Shown here: piece by piece, positions 1 to 6,784 of the stretch | Position numbering within the stretch: the stretch's first letter is position 1 | How the letters are laid out: each line of letters begins with the position of its first letter | Assembly (NCBI GenBank): GCA_018830745.1 | Contig: JAHJRU010000043.1 | Coordinates: 1 to 6,798 of the forward strand | Reading direction: 5' to 3' | DNA: 6,798 nt | Source: Chloroflexota bacterium | GTDB lineage: Bacteria; Chloroflexota; Dehalococcoidia; Dehalococcoidales; JAHJRU01 | Notes under the pieces: generated by a model | Told to the model about the DNA's origin: nothing | The model's input: the letters and a program-made list of their open reading frames with translations, nothing else | The model's database searches: none | Position numbers and translations under genes: made by a program

Positions 1-1650
1 AAAGACGAGATAGCCTCCATCCACCGGGATAGCGCTGGAGCCATTGCCGTGAGTGTAGATGCCGCCGCCGATACGCACCTGCCCAGTCTTTTTCGCCTGC
101 AAATCGAACCAGTGGACGGTGTGACCGTAGCCCGGTGCAAAATGACCAACAGCCACGCCATTAGGCTCAGCCACCAGGAACATGTCATTGGTAGGGCCGT
201 CCGTGTGTCCCACGGGGACAAGGGCGAGACGCTGGAAATCCTTGTCCAGCTTCAACAGATAGCTGGCGCTGTCTCCAGCCACAGAGAAGACGAGCCAGTG
301 GTAACCGTGGGTGAAGATATGCCAGTGGTCGGCGATAGGCACTCCACCCGTGTCAGCCGGCCCAGCCACTGTCTGCCACGAGACCTTAGCGTCAGGGTCA
401 GTTACATCCAAACGGCCCATGAGAAGCTTGCCATCCGACTCCGCCGAAACGGCAAGCTGGGGATTGCCGTCATCAACAGCGAACAGCCACACTTTCGCTC
501 CCGGGATGCTCCTGGGGGCAAGGATGGGCACAATATTGGGTGCGGCAGCGGTGGCTACCGGCACTGGAGTTGAGGTCAGTTTGCCGCTGATACTCTTGAT
601 GACTGAAGGCTTGTCCGTAATATTCCAGTAGTAAACCCGATAGGCTCCGTCTCTCGTATCGATAATTGCCGGGTCGATATTGCCTTCTCCGGTCAGCACC
701 AGTTCACGGTCCTTAAAGTTAACACCATCTTCGGAAAGGAAGCTGTAGATACCGGGGGCAGCATCCGTGAGCCTTCCTTCCGAACCGAAAGGAAAAGCCA
801 CCGCCAGCATCAGGTAGCTGCCATTAGCGAGCCTGACTACCGCCGGGTCAACGAAGCCGGTAAGCAACGGGCCTTCCCTGGTGAAGTTGAGACCATCATC
901 AGAAATGGTGGAGACGATGCCGTGCTTTACGTCCAGACCGTCGGAAACGTAGTATAGCCTCACCCTTCCGTCCGGCAGGACAATCGCTTCCGGAACCGAG
1001 GCCCAGCCCCTGTCCGGGGTCTGTTGCGAGTCAATTCTAATGCCCTCTTTCTCAAAACGCAGACCGTCCGTGGAAATGGCAGAAAAAACGCTGTGGACAG
1101 CTTGCCCAGGACCGCCACCGCCGGAGGCACCTTTATAGTACATCCTTACCCTGCCGTCCTTCAGCCTCACCAGGGTGGGGTCGCTAACAATCATCTCCGA
1201 GTTACCTGCACTGCCGGATGGTACTCTTACACCTGGTTCTTTGGTAAAGGTAAGTCCATCATCGGAGATGGCCGAGAGTATACCGCCGGGCCCGCCGTAG
1301 TACATTCGGAACCTGCCGTCCTCCAACCGATAGATATTAGGAACGGTGGCATCTTCAAGACGGATGCCTGGTTCCACTGTCCAGATAAATTGCGTCGCGG
1401 CTTCCTTAATCTCTGGTACTGGTTCTGGAGTGAGTATAGGTTCTGGAGCAGGAACCGGAACGGGTGATTGCTCGGGTGCCACTGGTGGAGTTGTCTCAGG
1501 CGGTGATACTAACTCTAGTTCAGGAGAAGATGAGGGAACAGCAGTCGGAGTTGAAGGTAGAGAGGGTGCCGGACCAGACGGCGCAGGTGTACAACCTGCG
1601 GCTAGCAGTACCAGCAACACAAAGAGACCAACAATAACTTTCATTCTCAT
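1..1650 (-). CDS. Lipoprotein with proline-rich stalk and five-repeat beta-propeller (C-terminus beyond window edge)
   Basis: Reading the minus strand from the ATG at 1650 gives 550 codons with no stop, so the gene continues past position 1. Residues 1-20 are a lipoprotein signal (hydrophobic VIVGLFVLLVLLAAGC, Cys20 as lipidation site; Ala rather than Leu at -3). Residues 21-82 are a Pro/Ser/Thr/Glu-rich stalk. Residues about 100-355 hold five similar units: a 'DP-x-V-x-R-L-x-D-G-R-x-R-M-Y-Y' strand pair followed by 'S-x-I-S-D-D-G-L-x-F' (SAISDDGLTF at 126, SAISTDGLRF at 190, STISDDGLNF at 247, SFLSEDGVNF at 303). This is typical of the five-bladed propeller of GH43-like and sialidase/Asp-box proteins. 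Residues about 370-550 form a second beta-rich, His/Trp-rich region. The protein is probably surface-anchored and may bind or act on glycans, but catalytic acids cannot be assigned, so no enzyme activity is claimed. It follows the metallopeptidase gene by 15 bases. Only a weak GGA lies before the start; Met3 (1644) is an alternative. Confidence 0.88.
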   Translation of the reverse strand, partial: MRMKVIVGLFVLLVLLAAGCTPAPSGPAPSLPSTPTAVPSSSPELELVSPPETTPPVAPEQSPVPVPAPEPILTPEPVPEIKEAATQFIWTVEPGIRLEDATVPNIYRLEDGRFRMYYGGPGGILSAISDDGLTFTKEPGVRVPSGSAGNSEMIVSDPTLVRLKDGRVRMYYKGASGGGGPGQAVHSVFSAISTDGLRFEKEGIRIDSQQTPDRGWASVPEAIVLPDGRVRLYYVSDGLDVKHGIVSTISDDGLNFTREGPLLTGFVDPAVVRLANGSYLMLAVAFPFGSEGRLTDAAPGIYSFLSEDGVNFKDRELVLTGEGNIDPAIIDTRDGAYRVYYWNITDKPSVIKSISGKLTSTPVPVATAAAPNIVPILAPRSIPGAKVWLFAVDDGNPQLAVSAESDGKLLMGRLDVTDPDAKVSWQTVAGPADTGGVPIADHWHIFTHGYHWLVFSVAGDSASYLLKLDKDFQRLALVPVGHTDGPTNDMFLVAEPNGVAVGHFAPGYGHTVHWFDLQAKKTGQVRIGGGIYTHGNGSSAIPVDGGYLVF

Positions 1651-1665
1651 GCCAACTGTCCAGAA

Positions 1666-3321
1666 TCAGGGTAGACACAGGGAGACCAAGCGTGCCGTCA
1701 GCGGTTTGGAGAAGGTCTTCTGAAAGCTACCCGCCTGAAAGGAGACAGCAGCTCCCGGCTGGGCACTTACCACCAGTGCGCCAGGGAGCGTTTCCTTTAC
1801 TTCGCCGCCGGTAACGGTCATCCCCGCCGGCATCTCGGGCACCAGGGCACTGCCGGAGGCATCGGTCAGGACGACGATCAGGCGGTCATCCTCAATGGTG
1901 ACCTTAGAGGCCTGGCGCATGACGACAAAATAGTTGTAGCTCACCAGCGGTTTACCCTCAACATTAGCTTCAACTCTGACCAGGTAAGCGCCGTCATTGA
2001 TGTCCCGGGGAAGTAACTTCCCGCTGTCCAGTTCCGTACCCATGCCGGCGGAGATTGGCACTGCGGTTTGTCCCACCACATCGCCATTGGCATCGTATAC
2101 GGTCAGCGTTACCTCAAGACCTTCCCGGGCTGTCTCGCGATAGTCCTGTCCTGTTTTCTCTCGCTGGAAAGCAAAGTTCCAGAAGCGTGTAGGGAATAGT
2201 TCCATCCCGTACCAGGCGGCACTATATTGCGGTACCACCGCCAGATAATCACCCGTTTTTCCGGCGACATTAGCCACCGGCTGAGCCAACAGCCAGTCAC
2301 CCGGCGACTGCCCGTCCATCTGGCGGCCACCCGCCGCCTCGTTCAGGATGGCACGGTAAGTCTCAGCAGAAATCTCCGGGTTCCCCGTGCTGCGGTATCG
2401 GGCCAGAATGCCGGCGTTTACCCTCTTCAGGAAATCACGGTCCGACTCGGAGGAAAGTACATCGGCGAGCAGGAGCAAAGCCTGGGTGGCGCTGCTATCG
2501 ACAATGGTGCGGTTCCACTTTTCGCCGTCCCGCAGCACGCCGTTTAACGCCTCATAGCCGATGTTGGCCTGGGTGTCATAAGCCGCGGCCACGCTTCCGT
2601 AAGTGGGCACTCCGAGCACGTCCTGGTTGGCCAAGGCTTGACCTGCCAGGGCGTGAGCCTCCCATATCCACTGTCCGAAGTTGAAGCTGATGGTGGTATC
2701 GCCCACATCATAAAAGAGGTGGGCTGTCTCATGCTGAAAGGACTCGTCCAGCTTGGTGTATGGAGCCTGGTCCTGGTTCTGCTGCAGGATATTGGCATTA
2801 AGCTGCACGGTATTGGTCTCAGCGTCCCAGCCCCAGCCCGCAGCGTCGGCATCGTACTCCCAGTTGACGCCCTCGGCACCGATGCTGAAGGGCTCGCCCA
2901 GGTACTTGACCAGGAACGGGTAGGTCTGGAGAAAGCTATCGACAGCCCGCTGATTACCACCGGGGATCTCGCTTTTAACGCTTATCTTAAGCGGCGTCAC
3001 GTCTGGTGCCATTAGGGGCACAAATACTGGTGTGGGTTCTCTCGGAGGTGGTGGCTGGCTAGGTGGCGGCGGCGGATAGGCTAGGGGCGGGCTGGAGACG
3101 GGCGGAGGTGGTTGTGGAGGCTGGAAAACCGGTGGCTCCGCAGGAGGCGGGGTTGGCGTGGGTATTTGAGATGGTGGTGGGATTGGTGTCTGGCGGGTGG
3201 CGGGTGCTGGCTGCGTGCAGCCAGTTAGTGACACAGCGAGAGCGATCAGGGCTACAACGATAAAAAGTACATACCTCCAAGAATTCCCGTTCCTTGCCTG
3301 GACTAAAGTAACATTTTTCAT
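1666..3321 (-). CDS. Proline-rich lipoprotein with HExxH (gluzincin-type) zinc metallopeptidase domain
   Basis: This 551-residue protein has a lipoprotein signal: a charged N-terminus, a hydrophobic segment at about 17-31, and lipobox L-T-G-C with Cys35. Residues 37-108 are a stalk made mostly of Pro, suited to holding a domain away from the membrane. The core (about 110-400) contains HETAH at 197-201 and a Glu at 221 in W-I-W-E-A-H. The 20-residue step from the second His to this Glu equals that of thermolysin-type gluzincins, so His197, His201 and Glu221 are the likely zinc ligands and Glu198 the catalytic base. The region about 400-470 reads as an Ig/FN3-like beta-sandwich (VTLTVYDANGDVV, then DGAYLVRVEA), and the tail is also beta-rich. 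I cannot name a family; the substrate is unknown. The start has AGGA nine bases upstream and a good promoter close by. It is the first gene of a probable two-gene unit with the propeller lipoprotein. Confidence 0.88.
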   Translation of the reverse strand: MKNVTLVQARNGNSWRYVLFIVVALIALAVSLTGCTQPAPATRQTPIPPPSQIPTPTPPPAEPPVFQPPQPPPPVSSPPLAYPPPPPSQPPPPREPTPVFVPLMAPDVTPLKISVKSEIPGGNQRAVDSFLQTYPFLVKYLGEPFSIGAEGVNWEYDADAAGWGWDAETNTVQLNANILQQNQDQAPYTKLDESFQHETAHLFYDVGDTTISFNFGQWIWEAHALAGQALANQDVLGVPTYGSVAAAYDTQANIGYEALNGVLRDGEKWNRTIVDSSATQALLLLADVLSSESDRDFLKRVNAGILARYRSTGNPEISAETYRAILNEAAGGRQMDGQSPGDWLLAQPVANVAGKTGDYLAVVPQYSAAWYGMELFPTRFWNFAFQREKTGQDYRETAREGLEVTLTVYDANGDVVGQTAVPISAGMGTELDSGKLLPRDINDGAYLVRVEANVEGKPLVSYNYFVVMRQASKVTIEDDRLIVVLTDASGSALVPEMPAGMTVTGGEVKETLPGALVVSAQPGAAVSFQAGSFQKTFSKPLTARLVSLCLP

Positions 3322-3341
3322 CGCTTCTTGTCCTGATTATT

Positions 3342-3371
3342 ATCTTAAGAATAAATGTGCCATAATGTCAA
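3342..3371 (-). promoter_or_regulatory. Sigma70-type promoter for the metallopeptidase lipoprotein operon
   Basis: On the minus strand a perfect -35 box TTGACA (3371-3366) is followed after 18 bases by TAAGAT (3347-3342), which matches four of six -10 consensus bases. A second possible -10, GATAAT, lies three bases further on but with too long a spacer. Transcription would start about 15 bases before the AGGA ribosome-binding site, giving a very short leader before the ATG at 3321. This is by eye only. Confidence 0.5.
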
Positions 3372-3536
3372 TATTGTGTGACATCTGGCAAGACTTCTGT
3401 CTGACTTACGGTGCAGACAAATTGGGACTCAGGCAACATGGGCAGGATTACTGCTCGATTTTTATGTTGACATCCTTTGACGGTAAGAAATGTAACGATG
3501 GTATCAATAGATATAGCTCTTGAATTATTCCCTAGC

Positions 3537-4067
3537 TCAAGGGATAGGACTCAGGAGGTCTAGCTCTTCCACACCTAACCGGGCACAGACGATGCGGAAT
3601 TCGCCGTCAACCGCCTGAAAGTATATGCGGACCCTTTTCCCTTCATGGAAGATAGGCTGGTCCTCTACCGCTTGAGTGATATCACCAACTGTACCACCCG
3701 GCGTCACGATTTGAAGCGTATTCTCAGCCAATGGAGCCCCTTTCACATATTTTACAATTGACAGGTTAGTACGAGTAAGAATAGCGGACTTATCTTCATT
3801 CCAATTGCTTTCAACCCTCTCTACTATACCCTCAATAATGTAATCAGCCGTACTGATAATGTATTGTTTATCCTGACATTCGGCGATAAGAAGACCAGCC
3901 CCACCCGACTGTTTGACTACCACCGGGCCTGTGGGTGGCTGGGATACAGGTGCTTCCCGCGCATACCCCGCCAGGATTATCAATAAACCGAGGAGGGTGG
4001 TGGTGACTAGCTTATTGCGCCCTATCATTATTCTCATTGCTTTAACTTCTATTCTGCCAGACTTCAT
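3537..4067 (-). CDS. Small exported protein with N-terminal signal and a predicted beta-barrel-like domain; function unknown
   Basis: The longest reading is 176 residues. A signal peptide is clear: basic GRNK, hydrophobic LVTTTLLGLLIILAG, then a short Pro-rich stretch. The signal ends L-A-G-Y (32-35), a lipobox with Tyr in place of the required Cys, so the product is more likely cleaved by signal peptidase I after Ala36 (G-Y-A) or stays membrane-tethered. The mature part (about 65-165) has ADYIIEGIVERVESNWNED, LSIVKYVKG, VTPGGTVGDI and a GKRVRIYF strand. This resembles a widespread uncharacterised bacterial secreted domain of OB-like strands, known to me only from general familiarity. Met11 (4037) or Met14 (4028) may be the real start, since they give a normal-length signal and no start has a strong ribosome-binding site. 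It is divergent from recD2 and 215 bases before the metallopeptidase gene, which has its own promoter. Confidence 0.8.
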   Translation of the reverse strand: MKSGRIEVKAMRIMIGRNKLVTTTLLGLLIILAGYAREAPVSQPPTGPVVVKQSGGAGLLIAECQDKQYIISTADYIIEGIVERVESNWNEDKSAILTRTNLSIVKYVKGAPLAENTLQIVTPGGTVGDITQAVEDQPIFHEGKRVRIYFQAVDGEFRIVCARLGVEELDLLSPIP

Positions 4068-4190
4068 TCATAAGTATTAAACGCAGGACCGAAGCAAAAG
4101 TTAGTCACCGCATAAAGGCTGGTATCTGGTTGAATAACAATCCATCTGAATGTAAAATTTGATTGTTCTCTTTCCGGCCATGTCTTTGTC

Positions 4191-4219
4191 TTTTCAGAGT
4201 AACGTCTATTTGCTATAGT
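4191..4219 (+). promoter_or_regulatory. Extended -10 promoter for recD2
   Basis: TTTTCA (4191-4196, four of six -35 matches), a 17-base spacer and TATAGT (4214-4219, five of six -10 matches) are seen. The -10 is preceded by TGC, giving the TGn extension that compensates for a weak -35. Transcription from about 4226 would place the AAGAAGG ribosome-binding site almost at the 5' end of the transcript. Not tested beyond inspection. Confidence 0.5.
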
Positions 4220-4241
4220 TGACTCTGAAAGAAGGCTATGG

Positions 4242-6428
4242 GTGAATAGGAACGTCAACAATTCCGCCGATCAATACGCAACTCTGGAGGGAGTCCTGGA
4301 GCGTATCGTATTCTTCAATGAAGAAAACGGCTTTACCGTAGCCAGGCTTCAGGTAGCTAAAAGACAGGAGCTTGTTGCCATCGTTGGGGTATTGCCTTCA
4401 CCGATGCCCGGAGAAACCTTGCGACTCAAGGGAGAATGGGTTGTAGACAACAAGTTTGGTGAACAATTCCGGGTTCAAAGCTGCCTTTCCGTACTTCCGG
4501 CTACAATTACCGGTATCGAGAAATACCTTGGTTCCGGGATGATAAAAGGTATCGGTCCGATAATGGCCAAGCGGATAGTTACAAGGTTCGCTCTTGAAAC
4601 GCTGGATGTTATTGAGGAAAGCCCCGAAAAACTGCTGGAGGTGGAAGGGATTGGTTCTATCAGGGTAGAGAGGATTTCCAAAGCCTGGCAGGAACAGAAA
4701 GAGATCAGAGAGGTCATGATCTTTCTCCAGGGAGAAGGAGTAAGTTCCACCTATGCGGTAAAAATTTATAAGGAATATGGAAACAAGGCCATAGCCGTAG
4801 TAAAAGAAAATCCCTACCGGCTGGCACTCGACATCAGTGGGATAGGATTCAAGACTGCCGACAAGATAGCTCAAAATATGGGAATCTATCCCGGGTCACC
4901 AATGAGAGCCGAAGCCGGTATCATCCATGTGTTAAGTGAACTCGTAGACGAAGGCCATGTCTATTACCCGTATGAAAAACTAAAAGAAAATGCCGGCGAA
5001 TTACTGGAAGTAAACGAAAGTATTCTTGATATGGCACTCGCTACACTCAGCGATCAACGACGCGTGGTAATCGAGCAGCATCCGGAACATGAAGCGGTAT
5101 ACCTGACTCCCCTCCATGTAGCGGAGACAAACGTCGCTACCCGGCTAAAGACTTTAGTGAATTCTCCAAAGCAAATGCTGCAAATAGACATAGAGAAAGC
5201 AATTGAGTGGGTTCATAAAATAGACCGGATAAACCTGGCCGAGATGCAGAAAGAAGCGTTACGGAAGGCCGTAACCTGCAAGGTAATGGTTATCACCGGA
5301 GGTCCGGGCACAGGAAAAACCACGCTGGTAAACAGTATTATCAAGATACTGGAGAAAAAAGGACAAAAGATAGTGTTAGCTTCTCCAACCGGCCGAGCTG
5401 CCAAACGATTATCCGAAGTAACCGGCCGTGAAGCCAAAACTATCCACCGCTTGCTTGAATTCAGTCCCAACGAGGGCGGTTTCAAGCGAAATGAAGAATA
5501 TCCGCTGGATGCCGATATGGTCATCATTGACGAGGTGTCTATGGTAGATATACTGCTGATGAATCATCTGCTGAAGGCAATACCACCAACGGCAACTCTG
5601 TTACTGGTAGGGGATATTGATCAGCTTCCATCGGTAGGACCAGGGAATGTCCTCAAGGATATCATCAACTCAGGCCTTGTGGAGACAATAAGACTTACCG
5701 ATATATTCCGACAAGCGCAGGAAAGCCTCATCGTAGTCAATGCTCACCGCATCAACAGCGGCGAATATTTACAACTTGACACCTTGCCGGGACAACAAAA
5801 TAACTTCTATTTCATTAAACGGCAGGAACCCGAACAGGCGTTAAATACTATCAAAGAACTGTGCAAGAGACGGTTACCTTCAGCCTTTCAGCTTGATCCA
5901 CTTGAGGATATTCAGGTAATGACACCGATGCACCGTGGAACCGTAGGCGTTGCCAACCTTAATGCAGAACTTCAGAACCTTCTTAATCCAAATCAAAAAT
6001 CAGTATCCAGAGGCGGAAGGCTGTTCCGGGTTAATGATAAGGTAATGCAGACTAAGAACAACTATGAAAAGGAAACCTTCAACGGGGATATCGGCCGTAT
6101 AATCAGCATTGATCTTGAAGATCAGATTCTTAAGGTCAGGTTTGAAGATAGGATTGTTGACTACTCCTGGAGTGATCTTGATGAATTAGTATTAGCCTAT
6201 GCCATTTCAATACACAAGTCGCAGGGAAGCGAGTATCCAGCGGTTGTAATTCCTATTCTTCCTCAACACTATATAATGTTACAGCGGAATCTCCTGTATA
6301 CGGCTATAACTCGAGCTAAGAAGCTGGTGGTACTGGTCGGAAGTAAACGAGCTGTTGCTATAGCCATCAAGAACAATAAAGTCCAGTTCAGGTATACGAA
6401 CCTGAGTGCCAGGCTCAATGAAGTATAG
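4242..6428 (+). CDS. recD2: ATP-dependent RecD2-type DNA helicase (SF1B)
   Basis: This 728-residue protein has the usual length and full domain order of RecD2. RecD2 enzymes are stand-alone 5'-3' DNA helicases linked to repair and replication-fork maintenance in bacteria, often in those lacking RecBCD. An OB-like N-terminal domain (about 14-85) precedes three helix-hairpin-helix segments (IKGIGPIMAKRI at 101, VEGIGSIRVERI at 134, ISGIGFKTADKI at 198). Helicase motifs follow: Gln336, Walker A GGPGTGKT (353-360), Ia SPTGRAAKRL (381-390), Walker B VIIDEVSM (427-434), III GDIDQLPSVG (457-466), IV with Arg490 in DIFRQ, then HKSQGSE (658-664) and motif VI YTAITRAKK (686-694). All key residues are present, so it should be active. 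The GTG start is chosen because AAGAAGG ends six bases before it; the nearby ATG at 4238 is out of frame and stops after three codons. It is transcribed alone, divergent from the exported-protein gene. Confidence 0.97.
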   Translation: MNRNVNNSADQYATLEGVLERIVFFNEENGFTVARLQVAKRQELVAIVGVLPSPMPGETLRLKGEWVVDNKFGEQFRVQSCLSVLPATITGIEKYLGSGMIKGIGPIMAKRIVTRFALETLDVIEESPEKLLEVEGIGSIRVERISKAWQEQKEIREVMIFLQGEGVSSTYAVKIYKEYGNKAIAVVKENPYRLALDISGIGFKTADKIAQNMGIYPGSPMRAEAGIIHVLSELVDEGHVYYPYEKLKENAGELLEVNESILDMALATLSDQRRVVIEQHPEHEAVYLTPLHVAETNVATRLKTLVNSPKQMLQIDIEKAIEWVHKIDRINLAEMQKEALRKAVTCKVMVITGGPGTGKTTLVNSIIKILEKKGQKIVLASPTGRAAKRLSEVTGREAKTIHRLLEFSPNEGGFKRNEEYPLDADMVIIDEVSMVDILLMNHLLKAIPPTATLLLVGDIDQLPSVGPGNVLKDIINSGLVETIRLTDIFRQAQESLIVVNAHRINSGEYLQLDTLPGQQNNFYFIKRQEPEQALNTIKELCKRRLPSAFQLDPLEDIQVMTPMHRGTVGVANLNAELQNLLNPNQKSVSRGGRLFRVNDKVMQTKNNYEKETFNGDIGRIISIDLEDQILKVRFEDRIVDYSWSDLDELVLAYAISIHKSQGSEYPAVVIPILPQHYIMLQRNLLYTAITRAKKLVVLVGSKRAVAIAIKNNKVQFRYTNLSARLNEV

Positions 6429-6552
6429 ATATTTCTCTGAGCCATCTATTTTATTACTGCTATACATACAAACATACTATCTATACGCTCAGACTGGAAT
6501 GGAATGCTTCTGAACAGCAGGTAATTTTTGCCTTGCACAATACACATTCATA

Positions 6553-6606
6553 GGGTGACCCGGAAGAAGGTGAAAAGCAGGGGAAACCGAGTCTATAGGG
6601 TCACCC
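6553..6606. repeat. Inverted repeat GGGTGACCC / GGGTCACCC
   Basis: GGGTGACCC at 6553-6561 and its exact reverse complement GGGTCACCC at 6598-6606 are separated by 36 bases. Each arm is itself an odd palindrome (GGGT-n-ACCC), and both are preceded by ATA, so they also read as near-identical 12-base direct repeats. The layout could be two binding sites of a dimeric protein or a long-loop hairpin. No downstream gene shows which. Confidence 0.6.
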
Positions 6607-6643
6607 CTCCCTACCCTATACAGGACAGGGTATTCCTGGGGGA

Positions 6644-6687
6644 GTGCAAGCGTGGCAGTGCAAGCGTGAGTGCAAGACCTGTGCAAG
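6644..6687. repeat. Four direct copies of GTGCAAG
   Basis: GTGCAAG occurs at 6644, 6658, 6670 and 6681, with 14-, 12- and 11-base steps; the first two copies extend to GTGCAAGCGTG. A reverse copy, CTTGCAC, lies at 6532-6538. Spacing close to a helical turn would suit protein binding, but a replication or partition role cannot be shown because no initiator or partition gene is in the window. The spacing is irregular and the units too short for a CRISPR array. Confidence 0.65.
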
Positions 6688-6721
6688 CTGTGAATTATCC
6701 ATGATGACCAGCTATCGGGGT

Positions 6722-6775
6722 AAAGACCGTCTGTTAAAACTCCAATGCAAAGGTCTTTTCGAAAGTTTTACCTTT
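6722..6775. repeat. Overlapping inverted repeats, possible hairpin, pseudoknot or terminator
   Basis: AAAGACC (6722-6728) pairs with GGTCTTT (6752-6758), and TAAAAC, inside that loop (6735-6740), pairs with GTTTTA (6765-6770) outside it. A competing local hairpin pairs AAAGGT (6749-6754) with ACCTTT (6770-6775), with CTTT-TCG-AAAG nested inside. If the flanking minus-strand tRNA is real, these stems lie just past its 3' end and could act as transcript-end structures. The stems are AT-rich and short. Confidence 0.35.
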
Positions 6776-6784
6776 TGAACGGAA

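Larger units (their letters stand above)
6429..6784. other. Repeat-rich spacer after recD2 with no convincing protein gene
   Basis: About 355 bases hold no open frame with a plausible start, ribosome-binding site or recognisable product; the 65-codon minus-strand frame at 6686-6489 is Cys/His/Pro-rich noise across the repeats. No strong GC-hairpin plus T-run terminator follows recD2; the nearest structure is TCTGAGC (6436-6442) pairing with GCTCAGA (6487-6493) across a 44-base loop. From 6532 onward come GTGCAAG repeats, a GGGTGACCC inverted pair, TACCCT/AGGGTA (6612-6617, 6627-6632) and further hairpins to 6775. Confidence 0.6.

Noticed and set aside
49..573. Plus-strand frame of 174 codons (and a second frame at 311-631)
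   Set aside because: These lie opposite the beta-propeller lipoprotein, whose minus-strand reading has a signal peptide and repeated domains; the plus-strand products have no such features.
1024..1723. Plus-strand frames of 147 and 125 codons
   Set aside because: The Gly/Ser/Thr-rich composition is the antisense image of the proline-rich stalk and propeller gene.
2544..2960. 138-codon minus-strand frame inside the metallopeptidase gene
   Set aside because: It is an alternative frame of the HExxH coding region; its Ser/Pro/Thr-rich low-complexity product is typical of a shadow frame.
3467..3495. Plus-strand TTGACA with a weak ATGTAA about 17 bases later
   Set aside because: No plus-strand gene follows until recD2, more than 700 bases away, and the -10 match is poor.
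3529..3544. TCCCT/AGGGA hairpin at the stop of the small exported-protein gene as a terminator
   Set aside because: Only five base pairs, overlaps the stop codon and has no T-run.
4064..4261. 65-codon minus-strand frame overlapping the small exported-protein gene start by ATGA and running into the recD2 start
   Set aside because: The ATGA overlap is suggestive of coupling, but the frame starts inside recD2, covers its promoter, has no ribosome-binding site I can see and no recognisable protein features.
6489..6686. 65-codon minus-strand frame across the right-hand repeats
   Set aside because: It begins in the GTGCAAG repeats, has no clear ribosome-binding site and no domain-like content.
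6644..6687. CRISPR array
   Set aside because: The repeats are seven to eleven bases with four- to seven-base gaps; there are no spacers of CRISPR size and no cas genes.
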